Assembly: GCA_963575745.1 (NCBI GenBank)
Contig: CAUYUJ010016295.1
Coordinates: forward strand, 1-64,000
DNA: 64,000 nt
Direction of reading: 5' to 3'
DNA from: Prorocentrum cordatum
Taxonomy: Eukaryota > Sar > Dinophyceae > Prorocentrales > Prorocentraceae
This document shows, one piece after another, positions 1-10,744 of the stretch. Position 1 is the first letter of the stretch, and each line of letters opens with the position of its first letter. The translations under genes were made by a program, and so were the position numbers. The notes beneath the pieces are model-generated. The model did not search any database. It was not told where the DNA came from and saw only the letters and a list, made by a program, of their open reading frames with translations.

Positions 1-580
1 GGGGCACACGGCGCACAAGGACGATGGCCCAGAGACTGCTCTTTCAAGGTCCGGCGATGACAGGGAACGTCGGGCCCGCCCGCTCCCCCCCCCTCTCCGA
101 GATCACCTGACCTCGTCGGTTGCGCAGGTCCGAAGGGGGTAAGCCGTTTTGGTGCGCGCGGGCATACGAGGGGCTGCCCAGAGCCAGAAGCTCACATTCT
201 CCGACGGCACCTCCCCCCGGGGGGGAGGGGCCCTCCAGGCGGAGGGGCTCTCCGAGGCTATCCGCCTGGAGGGGCCTCCGAGGCTATCCGCCTGGAGGGG
301 CCCTCCAGGCGGATAGCCCGGGTTGTCGCCGGTTGCTTTTTCTCATTTGCGGGACCCGTTGAATCCATGGAAGCAGAGGCATTGAGTGGTGGTCCCCTGG
401 CCGTGATGCTATGTGATCACCTGCAGATCCGTGTCACAGGCATATTTCTGCACATGTCAAGTCAGCCTCCCTTCGTGCAAGCATTGTCTGGGAACTTCTC
501 TCGAAATCAGTGCCCTCCACTCCCAAGCCATCTTTCGGGTTTTCGACCCGCCATTGCCGCATATTGCTTTTACTATTTGG
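1..580. other. Non-coding stretch, short local repeat
   Basis: No protein or RNA gene is recognised. Between about 236 and 318 a GC-rich module (CTCCGAGGCTATCCGCCTGG) is repeated two to three times next to its own reverse complement, so it can fold back. Open frames here are short and of biased composition. Confidence 0.5.
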
Positions 581-770
581 CGTTGTGCTGTACGTCCGGT
601 TCTCTCGCCCTCTCCTCCTCTTTCCTCTTTAGCGTCGTCGTTCTTCTTACTCTTCTTCTTTCTTTCTCTTCTTCCTCACCCTCGTCTACGACCTCTCTCT
701 TCCTACTGCTTTCGTCGTTCTCTTCCTGGTGTTTTAATCGAAGACGCCTACGGCGAATCACTACCGCCCC
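581..770. repeat. Pyrimidine-rich low-complexity tract
   Basis: An almost pure C/T stretch on the plus strand (TCTTCTTCCTC-like). The overlapping open frames translate to Ser/Leu- or Arg/Glu-rich peptides and are treated as composition artefacts. Confidence 0.7.
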
Positions 771-785
771 CTGCCTTTCTGGACT

Positions 786-1614
786 CGCCTATGTGGCCAA
801 AAGTTGGGCTAGAGCTTGGACAAGCTATCGGACCACGTGTTCCTCAAGTCGGTTTGGAAGCCTCTCGGGAACATTTGTGGAAGGAAGAGGAAGAGCAGGA
901 GAAGGAGGACCAAAAAGGAATGAGGAGGAGGCCTCTTGGAAGCCTCTTGGGGCGTTCTCGGGGTCTCTTGCATTTTATTCCTCGGCGAACCAACGGGGCC
1001 ATTCCCAGTGCTTCACGTTTTGAGGTTATCGAAGCGCTCCGAACGTCTCGTAACCAGCGCCCTGAAATGTGAAACACAACACTGCACGTGCGAAGCAGAG
1101 TTGGATCAAGCGATGCCACTGTATATGTCACTGGAAACGCCTAGGCGCCGAAAATGGAGTTAGAGCTTGCCCCAGCTATGAATCCACGTGTTCCCCGAAC
1201 AGGTTTGGAAAGCCTTCGGGGAGCACGTGAAGAGGAAGAGGCAATGAGAAGAAGGAAGCACACGAAGAGGATGAGAAAGTGGAGAAGGAACAACACATCG
1301 GAGGAGGAGGAGGACATGAACAACAAGGACGAGACCTTTTGGGAGCCTCTGGCGAACCTTGGGGCCACCTGGCGAGATTCCTGTTTTTTTGGCGGCCTCT
1401 TTGGCCCTCTTGGGACGGTTTTGGCCCGTCCGACGCCCTCGGAGGCGTTGCTGGCCCGTCTGACGCCGTCGGGGGCTACTGGGGGAGCCTCGCTGGAGCT
1501 TCTTGGGGCGGTTCTGAGCCGTCTCCTGGACGTCCTGTGGCCAAACGTTTGGAGCTAGAGATTCGCGAAGCTATCAGACCGGGTGTTCCTCGAACTGCTG
1601 TGGAAATATTGTAG
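786..1614 (+). repeat. Degenerate three-copy repeat module
   Basis: Three diverged copies of one module lie near 800-900, 1150-1250 and 1540-1610. Each has a TTGGAGCTAGAG-like start, a CAAGCTAT-like core, ACCACGTGTTCCTCGAA and then a GGTTTGGAAGCCTC-like segment running into purine-rich DNA. CTTGGGAGCC-type repeats (see the family at 2.7-3.9 kb) fill 1330-1530. No coding function is supported. Confidence 0.55.
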
Positions 1615-1650
1615 TGGCCTCCGGCCAGTGCCGCCGATCCGGGACGCTCC

Positions 1651-1710
1651 TGATGATGATGATGATGATGATGATGATGAGGATGATGAGGATGATGATG
1701 ATGATGATAC

Positions 1711-1772
<62 letters not shown>

Positions 1773-1803
1773 CTGATGATGATGATGATGATGATGCTGA
1801 TAC

Positions 1804-1836
<33 letters not shown>

Positions 1837-1960
1837 GGATGATATGAGGATGAGGATGAGGATGTGGATGAGGATGATGATGCGATGCTGATGACGATGA
1901 TGATGATGATGGTGATGTGACGATGGTGATGGTGATGGTGATGGAGATGGTAATGATCCT
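1651..1960 (+). repeat. (GAT)n microsatellite
   Basis: About 300 bp of GAT/TGA trinucleotide repeat with occasional GCT, ACT and GGT interruptions. It produces artefactual poly-Asp, poly-Met, poly-His and poly-Ser frames on both strands. Confidence 0.95.
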
Positions 1961-2610
1961 GGCCCTCCCTCCCCACCTCCCCTCCCCTCCCCTGTCCCTC
2001 TCCCTCTTTCTCCTGTCCCCCCCCCTCTCTCCTTTGACTCCCCTTCCCCCTCTCCTCTCTTCCCCCCCCCCTCCCCCCCCATCCCCCCCCCCCCCTCTCT
2101 CCGTCCCCCCCCCCCCCCCTCTCTCCTGTCCCCCCCCCCCCCACCTCTGTCCGGTCCCCCCCCCCCCTCTCCTTTCCCCCTCCCCCTCTCTATCACTGTC
2201 CCCCCCCCCCTCTCTCCTTTCCCCCCCCTCCCCCCCTCTCTCCTCTGTCCCCCCCTCCTCCTCTCCTTGTCCCCCCCTCTCCCTCTCCCCTCCCCCCCGC
2301 CCCTTCGTCGGTCCCCCCCCCTCTTCTCCCTGTCTGCCCTCCCCTCTCTCCCCCCCCGCTCCCTTTCCACACCCCCCTCTCTCTGTCCCCCCCTTCCCCT
2401 CTCCTGCCCCCCCCGCCCTCTCCCTTTCCCCCCCCCCCTCGCTTGTCAATTCTTTTGTCGTTGGCGTGCCCCCCCCCTACAGAGCGAAGCTTGAGCGAGC
2501 CCCCCCCCCCTCTCTCCTTTCGCCCCCCCCCTCGGGTGTCATTCTTTTCGTCGGTTTTCTTCGTGTTGGCGTCCCCCCCCCCCCCCTCCAGAGCGAAGCT
2601 TGAGCGAGCT
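1961..2610 (+). repeat. C-rich homopyrimidine tract with two tandem modules
   Basis: C-runs of 7-18 nt are separated by CTCTCTCC. Near 2441-2500 and 2528-2610 a module ending AGAGCGAAGCTTGAGCGAG appears twice, each preceded by a C-run and a TTCTTTTNGTCG-like sequence. Not coding. Confidence 0.85.
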
Positions 2611-2699
2611 CAAGCCCACGCTCTCAGAAACTCACACGCCGGATGGGCGGATTTAGGGGAACGCTTGGAGGAGCATAACGCGGAGGATCAGGAGAGGGA

Positions 2700-3940
2700 G
2701 GATGAGCAGGAGGATGAGGAGGCGTTTTGGGAGCATCTTGAGGCACTCTTTGGGCCTCTTGGAGGCCTCTTGGGGGCTTCCTTGAGCCTCTTGAGGAATT
2801 CTTAGGAACCTCTTTGGCCGTCTTAGGGCGTTCCCGGCCCGTCTGACGCCGTCGGAAGCCGTTTTGGGAGCCTTTCTGAACCGACTTGGGGCCCTCTTGG
2901 GGCGCTTCAGGACCGTTTTGGAGGCCATCTTGGGCGTTTTGGAAGCCTCTTGGGCCATCTTGAGGCATTCTTGGAGCCGTCTTGGGAGCGTCTTGACCGT
3001 CATAAGGGACATCTTGGGGCCTCTTGGGCGATCTTGGGGTCCTCTTGGGCCGTCTTGGGTCGTCGGAACGCCGAAAAGAAACACATGCGAACATCTTTCA
3101 AACACCTAAGGTAAATAATTGATGTTGGCTTCTTCGGGCCTTCCTGGAGGACGTCTTGGAGGCATCTTGGATGCCATCTTGGTCGTCTTGGAGGTCATCT
3201 TGGCAGTCTTGAGGTATCTTGGAGACCATCGTGGCCGGTTGTGAGACCTCTTTGGCCGTCTTGGGGAGCCCCCTTGGGAGCTCTTGGTCTTGGAGGCCCC
3301 TTGAGCCGAGGAATTCTTAGGAACCTCTTTGGCCGTCTTAGGGCGTTCCCGGCCCGTCTGACGCCGTCGGAAGCCGTTTTGGGAGCCTTTCTGAACCGAC
3401 TTGGGGCCCTCTTGGGGCGCTTCAGGACCGTTTTGGAGGCCATCTTGGGCGTTTTGGAAGCCTCTTGGGCCATCTTGAGGCATTCTTGGAGCCGTCTTGG
3501 GAGCGTCTTGACCGTCATAAGGGACATCTTGGGGCCTCTTGGGCGATCTTGGGGTCCTCTTGGGCCGTCTTGGGTCGTCGGAACGCCGAAAAGAAACACA
3601 TGCGAACATCTTTCAAACACCTAAGGTAAATAATTGATGTTGGCTTCTTCGGGCCTTCCTGGAGGACGTCTTGGAGGCATCTTGGATGCCATCTTGGTCG
3701 TCTTGGAGGTCATCTTGGCAGTCTTGAGGTATCTTGGAGACCATCGTGGCCGGTTGTGAGACCTCTTTGGCCGTCTTGGGGCCCCCTTGGGGCTGGTTTG
3801 GAGGCCCCTTGAGCCGTTCTGGAGCCATCTGGGAGGCCTCTGGCACTAGTTTGGGGACTCCTTGGGCCGTCTCAGGCGGTCGGAACACCAAAACCGAGGA
3901 AAAACACACATCCTTCAAACACCAAGCGGTAATTTAAGAT
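2700..3940 (+). repeat. CTCTTGGGCCGT-type degenerate repeat field
   Basis: A 10-13 bp degenerate motif (consensus roughly CTCTTGGGGCCGT or CTTGGAGGCC) is iterated for more than 1.2 kb. Related fields lie at 7.37-8.42, 8.75-8.93, 55.2-56.1 and 57.1-57.9 kb, and in reverse orientation at 31.53-31.74 kb. A recurring AT-richer anchor (GGAACGCCGAAAAGAAACAC-like, then CTTTCAAACACC) interrupts it near 3080, 3595 and 3885. Long open frames arise because the motif lacks stop codons on both strands; I see no protein family. Confidence 0.8.
2793..3781 (+). repeat. Recent 515-bp tandem duplication
   Basis: The sequence from 2793 to 3266 recurs at 3308 to 3781 with no difference that I could find by eye, at a constant offset of 515 bp. 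The first copy has an extra tail of about 41 bp before the second begins. It lies within the CTCTTGGG field. Perfect identity in otherwise degenerate repeat DNA points to a very young duplication or an assembly duplication. Confidence 0.9.
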
Positions 3941-3949
3941 TTTGGCTCC

Positions 3950-6900
3950 CTCGGGACGGCAGGTGGGAGCATGCGGTGGATGAGTTCGCGCTACGATGGC
4001 AAGGAACCCAGGGCGTCGAGCCTCAAGAACCTGTGCAAGGGCATTGTGGGCACCATGCCGCTCAACGGAGGCATCATCCAGATGACCCCCAAGCAGAAGC
4101 GCAAGTGGAGCGCAACCTTGCACGGGATCCGCGAGATGACGAACGAGCAGCTTCAGCAGCTTGGCGTGGCCGCCCTCGCCACCGCCCGCCAGGGCAAGCG
4201 CATGGAGGTGAGTGGGGGCGCACATGGGTTACACCAACTGGGTGCAGGAGCAGGAGGCAGCAGGGGCAGGCAATCTCAGGCGAAGGGCCAGCCCAGGTGC
4301 GACAACGATATCCGCATCGGGGACAGGGAGACCAGGAACATGGTCGACTACATGGACGCGAAGGGTGTGCAGTGGGCTGCCAAGTGGAGGAGCCAGACGA
4401 GCCGCGAGAAGTTGCTTTTAATGCTTTGGAGCTCACGCGCAGGGCTGCTCACGAGGAGGAGTGGGCACCCATCACGCTAGAGGCGATGGACCACGCCATC
4501 AGCACCATGTCGAAGAGCAAGGCGAAGGGCGTCGAGCAGTTGGGAGCGCTCGCTTTCAGGTGGCTTCCTCCAGGCGCGAGGAAACAGCTCGTGCAGCTCA
4601 TCACGGGGGTGGAGACTCGTGGCGCGTGGCCTTGGCAGCTCATGGTCACGTTGGTCAGCTTGTTTCGGAGGGGCGTAGGGGGTGACAGGGTGATCGGGTT
4701 GCTCCCAGAGGTGGTGAAGTTGTGGTCCAAGATACGTGGCGAGCTCACGACCGAGAGGGTCGCCGCTACGGCTGGCAAGTGGGACGCAGCTGTGGCAGGC
4801 AACAGTGCGCTGGTCAGGTCCTTCGCCCGCGAGGTCGTCGAGTGGGCGCCCCAGAAGATCTACGCGGGGACGGTGCGATGGGACTTGGCGGAGTTCTACG
4901 ACGCCCTCGAGCCGCTGCTGATCCTGGAAGAAGGTGTGCGACTGGAGTTACCGTCGCGCACTTGTATTTTTGGAGATGCTGAGCCACCTGGGCAGCCGCT
5001 TGGTCAGGGGGAAGATGGCCTGCGCAGACCCGATCGCGCCAGAGAGGTCGATGTGCGCTGGAGCGAGGAGAGGCATCGACTTCGGCAGGGTCGCCTTGTA
5101 CGCGGTCTTGGAGGAGGTCAGCGCCGAGTTCCAGCAGGTGCACGCCAGGTCGTGGGTCGACGAGGTCACGGCCAGGATCGAGGGCTCCATGGCGGAGGTG
5201 GTTCGGCATCTGGCGAGCGCAAGGGTGGACTTTGCAGCGGGGGTGAAGCAAGCCAAGCTCGTGTTGTCCAAGAAGTCAGCGGTGATCGGCGACGACGGGG
5301 AGGTCGCGCAGGGGATCGCCCCACGGCTGCGCAGCCGCAGCATCGCCGTCTCACTGAAGGAGCAGGTGCCCGACTTGGGCATCGGCAGGGGCAAAATTGC
5401 CAAGAGCACGCGCGAGCGCGCCAAGCGGGTGGCGCACGCGGGCAGGCAGGTGGAGAAGGCGATGGGGGTGCTACGGGCTGGGCGAAGGGCCAGAAGGGGG
5501 AGCTCGCATGCTGGTGCGTAGGTGCATCGGGGATCGCCATCGAGGGCGGCGTGCGCAGGCAAGGTGCACGGCGCGTCACCGTCCACGATCAGGACTTGGT
5601 GGAGGAGGCCAGGCAACGTAATCGCGCCCAGGCTGAGCCGGAGGTGCTCAACGACCCTCCTTCAGCTGGAGCTGGGGAAGAGCGACCCAGGGCACGGTGC
5701 TATCTTCGCGCAGCTCGACTCCTGGACGCACGTCATCAGCGACGAGAAGAGGGGGGAGAAGGCGGTCCTGATCTGGGGGCGCGCGGCGACTGCAGTGACA
5801 TCGACGCCTATGTGGGCGCCGGCGAGCTGAAGGTGGCCATCGCCGAGAGCATCGAGCGGAGACAGCGGGGCAAGGCTGCAGGGCGCTGCGCAGGAGGAGG
5901 ACTCGAAGGAGGAGCTGATCTCTCATCGGCATGGGTGTCGCTGCGCAGGCGTCGCAAGCAGGGCAACTTCGAGAAGCTGGGGGCCATGGCCGCCATCTGC
6001 GCTGGCGGGGTTTGGCCGCGGCAGCGCGTTGCCGACCTGGGCTTGGAGATCGAGAGCATTATATGCCCGAGGTGTGAAGAGGGGCCCGAGACGTGGGGGC
6101 ATCGCATGCGGGCGTGCATGCGCCGCGACATCCTGGAGACCTGCGAGGAGGGCGCGGCGACTCAGCCATGCCAATGGCCCGGTGACGTTTTGCCGAAGAG
6201 CTGGGCGCAGGTGCAGCCGCCGCCAGAGCCAGGCGAAGAGCTGCGCGAGATCGCGGGGGGGCCGTTTGCACGTGAGGGGGAGGTGTGGGCGAGCATCGCT
6301 GGCGACGCTTCAGGGGGCGAGCGCGCGCAGGACGCGCGCGCGCGAGGAGGATCGCGGGGCTGGATACTCCTCAACACCGAGGAGGGCTTCATCAGGCGCA
6401 GCAGGGGCAGCGGCGGCGGCCTACCAGGATGGCGTCAGAGTGTCAGCGGGGGCGAGCTCAACGCGCTGGCGGAGGCCGCGGGGCATTTCGAGACCCACAG
6501 GAATATAAGGCACGTTACCGATTCGGGCTACGCGATGCGAGGCGCGGCCAAGGTCGAGATGAGGAGGATGGCGAAGACGCACCAGGATCTGGAGCAGATG
6601 CAGGCGGGCGTTGGTGGGGGGGCAGGTCGTTGCGGTCAAGACCGAGAACCGCGCGAGCATCGCCGATGCCGTCAACAAGGGGGTGATCATGACGGACTTC
6701 GTGGGCAACCATCTGGCGGGCGAGTTCGCGGGGGGCATCGCCGGCGAGGCGCAGGCGCCGTTGAGCGAGGCGCAGCGCTTGAAGTGCGCGGAGGAGATGG
6801 CAGCGCAGATCAGGAAGAGGGCCTGCGCGACGCTGATGGCGGCAGCGGAGGCAGAGCCATCGCAGCCGAGGCCGACGAAGCAAGAGCGGAGGCAGGCGAA

Positions 6901-7355
6901 GACGAAGTTCGAGACGCGAGAGGAGATGCTAAAGAGGAGCGGCCACGACATCGTCCAGGACGGGAGCTGCGATCTTCGTTGCCGACAGTGCGCTTCGCGA
7001 GTGGCGAGGCACGAGTGCGAGAAGCCAGTGGTGGAGCAGCGCGCGCCGACCAGGGCTATGCAGACTACGCCGACAGGCGCCATGGTTGCGAGAGGGCTGA
7101 CCGGCACGCAGAAGCCGCGCCCCACGCGCGCGACCGACTTCGACGCGACGCCGGAGGTGTACTGACTACACGGTCTGCGGCAGCATCGCCAGGGGGCGCA
7201 TGAAGGATCTGGCCAAGCCCTGCAGCGGCAAGGCTACCAAGCAGGGCGCCATGAACCTGGCCAGAATCGTTAGGGGGCTGCGGCCAGGCAGCTCACCGCT
7301 GGCGCAGGCGTACAACGCGGCGCGGACGAAGAGCATCGAGAAGCCCAGCGGCTAA
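3950..7355 (+). pseudogene. Degenerate LINE-type retrotransposon (RT, RNase H, zinc ribbons)
   Basis: Coding sequence for a non-LTR reverse transcriptase polyprotein can be followed through at least four frame changes, so as read it is broken. From about 4463 to 4960 comes the start of the RT (KAKGVEQLGALAFRWL, then a PWQLMVTLVSLFRR finger and DRVIGLLPEVVKLW). From 4946 another frame continues (RSMCAGARRGIDFGRVALYA) with a WVDEV at about 5153 in the place of the usual catalytic xxDD. Around 6060-6120 is a CPRCEEGPETWGHRMRAC zinc motif, then an RNase H-like domain with GDASGG near 6300 and ELNALAEA near 6455. After another frame change at about 6610 there is an NHLAGEFAGG RNase H end. The C-terminus carries a CDLRCRQC motif (about 6968) and, in a third frame ending at TAA 7353-7355, a VCGSIARGR...CSGKA zinc-ribbon-like tail. 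The order of domains fits LINEs abundant in dinoflagellates. The N-terminal part before 4460 is uncertain and no clear 5' end or poly-A tail was found. Confidence 0.7.
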
Positions 7356-7370
7356 CTCGGGAGGTTGCAG

Positions 7371-8430
7371 GCCTTTTGGGGCCCTCGTGGGCAGTCATAT
7401 GCCATGTTGGAGCCATCTTGGAGGCTTCTTGGACGAACTTGAAGGCATCTTGGACTCTCTTGGGCCGTGGTGGGGACATCTTGGACCATCTTGGGCGAAC
7501 CTGGAGGCCACCTGGAGCCATCTTGGCCATCTTGGAAGCCATCTTGAAATCATCTGGAGCGGGGGGAACTTTTGAAACCGCCCTTTCCGGACCATTCTGG
7601 GGCCCCGGCGGGCGGGGCCGAACCCCCAAGGGAAGTTCTTTTGGAAAAAGAGCCAACGCCAAAAGCGAAAGGATACAGCACGCCTGGCACCCCTGTGATG
7701 AATCAACAGGTGGCGGCGGACTAACAGCATTCGGCCCATCCCGCCACCGTGCCTGGGCTGTGGGTATGAAGCCTATTGGATGTTCGTTGGGATCTCGTGG
7801 GCGGTTTCCCGTGGGCCTATTGGAGGCATCCTGGAGGCCTCTTGGGGGCCCTGTGGGGGCTTCTTGTAGCCTCTCTTGGGGGGCCAGCCTCTTGGGGCGG
7901 AAGGCTCGGATTTGGAGTTCGTGCTTCGTCTCTTGGGCCCATTTTGGGGCCGTCTCATGGCCCTCTTGGGCCGCTTTGGGCACCTCTTGGGCCGTCTTGG
8001 AGCCCTCTTGGGCCGTTTTGGGGCTCTCTTGGAGGCCTCTTGGACCGTCTTGGGGCGGTCTTGGGGGCCTCCAGGGCCGTCTGGGAGCGTCGAGCAGCCG
8101 ACAAGGTGAGAACGCCCAAATCCTTGAAAGACCGTAGAAGATCACTGATTTTGGTCTCGGGCCCTCTTTGGTCTCGGAGGCCTCCCTGGGCAGGCCTTTT
8201 GGGCCGTTTGGGGGCCATCTTCAGCGTCTCGGAGCGATCGTTCGGCGACTTTGGGCCCTCGGGCCCTCTTGGGCCGTCTTCGGGGGCCTCTTGGAGCCCT
8301 CTTGGCACGTTTTGGGGCCCTCTTGGGCCCCAGAAAGCCTCGCGACAAAATGCGGGGGAGCCCAGGGGGCACGCGGGAAGCCCCAGGAGGCACCGAGCAA
8401 GCCCCGGGTGATGTTTGAGAGTTTGGGGTC
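7371..8430 (+). repeat. CTCTTGGG repeat field with conserved anchor
   Basis: Same degenerate family as at 2.7-3.9 kb. At 7741-7800 an anchor module (CCGCCACCGTGCCTGGGCTG, then TGTGGGTATGAAGCC and TTGGATGTTCGTTGGGATCT) precedes a new field. Near 8107-8160 an AT-richer spacer (GAGAACGCCCAAATCCTTGA) matches spacers at about 55.53, 55.89 and 57.43 kb, so the family has a composite structure: anchor, GGG field, AT-richer spacer. Confidence 0.75.
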
Positions 8431-8504
8431 TCCAAGACTCCTCGGGAGTGAGGATGGAGGCTTAGAGGGTTGGGCCCAGGACCTGAGGCAAGGGCTCCCT
8501 CGAG

Positions 8505-8655
8505 GGCGCGAAGTTATTCGCGCTTCGCGCTTCGCGGTCCTCCTTCCTTCTCCCCCTCCTCCTCGTCCTCCTCTTCTCCCTTTGGGGGGGCGGCGCGAGA
8601 GCGCGAAGTTATTCGCACTTCGCGCTTCGCGCAGCGCGAAGCGCGAAGTTGGGAG
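8505..8655. repeat. GCGCGAAG palindrome cluster
   Basis: Repeats of GCGCGAAGTTATTCGC and CTTCGCGCTTCGCG flank a CT-rich core. At 8617-8649 two 16-nt arms (ACTTCGCGCTTCGCGC and its exact complement) are separated by one base, a near-perfect palindrome. No gene is associated. Confidence 0.8.
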
Positions 8656-8724
8656 CCCTTGCTGAGGACACGCCCACTCCGTGCCCAGCGGCACGGTGGC
8701 GGCTCTAATGGCCATCTGCACATC

Positions 8725-8940
8725 CCGCCACCGAGCCTAGGCTGTGGGTCAGAGGCCTCTTGGATGTTCGTCGGGATGTCGTCGAGGATTCGGGGGCCTC
8801 CTTGAGGCAGTTTCGAGGCCTCCGGGGGCCGTTTTTGGTGGGGATCTCCTGGGGGCCTCTTGGTGCCCTCTTTGGGCCAGGCGGGGGCCTCCTGGGCGCC
8901 TCTTGGGTCGGAAGGCTCCTCCTGGTTTCCACTGCCCGTA
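8725..8940 (+). repeat. Second anchor plus short CTTGGG field
   Basis: The anchor at 8725-8780 matches the one at 7741-7800 (CCGCCACCGAGCCTAGGCTG, then GGATGTTCGTCGGGAT), again followed by CTCTTGGNGCC repeats. A third anchor lies at about 55,150. Confidence 0.75.
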
Positions 8941-9072
8941 TCCCTCCTCCTCATGCCCGCTTCGCGCGCCGGCGCTGTTCGGCCGAGCGTGTCTGCTCAC
9001 CACCGAGACGCCGCCCGACCTCACCGCGCGCTGCCCCCGTCCTCCCCCTTTCACAGGGGACGACCGGTACGG

Positions 9073-9230
9073 TTAAGTCGGGCCTGTCCTTACAGGGAAT
9101 TGTTTGACGAAAAAGAAAACAGATTCGAAAAATACCCCCTAAGTGGTCAAACAATTATCAAAACATCGTCTCCATATTATTTTTTGACTATTTTTGAATA
9201 CTCCTCCTGTAGAGGGACAGGCCCGACATA
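9073..9230. mobile_element. Small TIR element (MITE-like), copy 1
   Basis: Begins TTAAGTCGGGCCTGTCC and ends GGGACAGGCCCGACATA, so a roughly 14-nt GTCGGGCCTGTCC is inverted at the two ends. The interior is AT-rich (TATTTTTTGACTATTTTTGAA) in a GC-rich background and has no ORF. Two relatives lie at 11,218-11,400 and 59,704-59,864. Unlike those two, no convincing target-site duplication is visible here. Superfamily unknown. Confidence 0.7.
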
Positions 9231-9940
9231 CGTGTAGTGCACTGCAGGCGCTGTCCGCGGGGCAAGGTCCCATTCGACACCTGGGTCTGGGCGGCGAGAG
9301 TGGGGGGCGAGGAGCCTCACAGAAATTAGATGTTGCTTCTGTATGGTTCCTCGCTGCCTTCGTCTTTGCCAGCATACTTGTTCATGGGTTACCAGATGTG
9401 CCATCAGAAGCATTGGCACTTTGCCTCTTCGTGCACGTGGGCCAAGATCCGATTCGACACCCGACTATCGGCGGCGAGCGAGGGTGGGAAGTGAGAAGAA
9501 AAATGTCTTCTCAAAAGTCAGCGGCGCTCCTGAGAAGCCCTCCAGCCTTCTGAGCAGTGTTCTGCGTCTTCGGGAAAACATTCGAAAACTTGTCAGAATG
9601 CCCGAGGCCCTCCGAGCCTTCTGAGAAGGCTCGTCCCTTCTCACCTCCCCACCAGGCTCGCCGCCATGAGTCTGCAAACATGAATGGATTGAACTCAATG
9701 AACAGGAACGGAGGAGAAGGACAGGGCTTCAGGATCTGCGCGAGAGCACCAGGCGTGCCTGACTCCACCTTCCCAATCTTCGACTGCTCATTGCGAGTTC
9801 TAGTGTCCCCTCCCTTGTTTTTTGCGTCACGGAAAGCTCTGGACCCGCCCACGTATGCCCCGTCTGTTCGAACCCCTGTGCTCATTGCCGAATTCTTTGC
9901 AGAATGTTTGCCAGAGTGGACCGGTGGAAGCGTAAACTAA
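9231..9940. other. No recognisable gene
   Basis: Contains two copies of a short module (GATTCGACACCCG-like followed by GGCGGCGAG) near 9268-9300 and 9448-9482. The open frames do not resemble known families. Confidence 0.4.
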
Positions 9941-10115
9941 GTGGTACAAGCCACGTGGTGTAAGCTATGTGGTGCACGCCATGTGGTGCAAGCTATGTTG
10001 TCTAAGCTCTGTGGTGCAAGCTGTGTGGTGCAAGCTATGCTGTGCCTGCGTAGTGTATGCCGTGTAAGCTGTGTGGTGTAAGCTACACTGTACAATATAT
10101 GTGGTGCAAGCCATG
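9941..10115 (+). repeat. GTGGTGCAAGCTATG minisatellite
   Basis: About eleven degenerate copies of a roughly 15-bp unit (GTGGTGCAAGCTATG / GTGTAAGCTATGTG). Confidence 0.85.
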
Positions 10116-10127
10116 CGGCCCCTCAGC

Positions 10128-10320
10128 GAACGAGGCGCCACTGACGGGCACCAGGCGACACCTTGGCTGACCCACCCAGCGCACGAGGTACCCACGAGGC
10201 GCCCACGGGCGGGCACCAGGCTAAACCTCGGCCGACCCTCTTGGCGTACAGGGCGCCAAAAAGGCGCCCACGGGGGCCCACGGGCGAGACCTCGGCTGAC
10301 CCATCCAATTGCTCAAGGGA
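10128..10320 (+). repeat. Three-copy minisatellite of about 75-bp units
   Basis: Modules containing GGGCACCAGGC, CCTYGGCYGACCC and GAGGCGCCCACGGGC recur about three times with point differences. Not coding. Confidence 0.6.
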
Positions 10321-10378
10321 CCTGAGTAAGAACCCCTGAGTGCGCGCACTTGTTGGGAGGAAGTCATATCGGAACGTT

Positions 10379-10575
10379 CTTCGTCGTCGTCGTCGTCGTC
10401 GTCGTCGGAGGAGGAGGAGGAGGAGGAGGAGGAGGAGAGGAGGAGGAGAGGAGGAGGAGGACGAGGAGGAGGAGGAGGAGGAGGAGGAGGAGGAGGAGGA
10501 GACGAAGAGGACAACAAGGAGGAGGAGGAGGAGGAGGAGGAGGAGGAGGAGGAGGAGGAGGAGGAGGAGGAGTAG
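10379..10575 (+). repeat. (GTC)n then (GGA)n microsatellite
   Basis: A short (CGT)n block runs into about 170 bp of (GGA)n. Long frames across it on either strand are low-complexity artefacts. Confidence 0.95.
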
Positions 10576-10579
10576 GAAG

Positions 10580-10744
10580 AACTTCAATTTGGTGTTCCCG
10601 CTGCAGCTTAGGCCACATTTCAGAATCGGCGCTCTCCGTCGCTCGGCATGGCGCGGCCCGCCCCAGCGCGGAGCGTCCTTGCGGATCCGATTCTTCCCCC
10701 GCCGTTGTCGTCTTCCCTCGTCTCCTTCTCCACCCCCCGTCGCG
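10580..10744 (+). repeat. Fragment of the TGTTCCCGCTGCAGC dispersed repeat
   Basis: GGTGTTCCCGCTGCAGC followed by CATTTCAGAATCGGCG resembles the repeat family at 12.95-13.61 kb and, reversed, at 42.88-42.95 kb. Confidence 0.5.

Noticed and set aside
1476-2449. Long minus-strand ORFs (His-, Ser- and Ile-rich)
   Set aside because: They are translations of the GAT microsatellite and C-rich tract; one repeat gives a different homopolymer in each frame.
3862-7203. One 1,113-residue ORF taken as a single protein
   Set aside because: Only parts of this frame carry RT/RNase H signal; the signal moves to other frames at about 4,946 and 6,610, so it is a broken LINE and not one protein.
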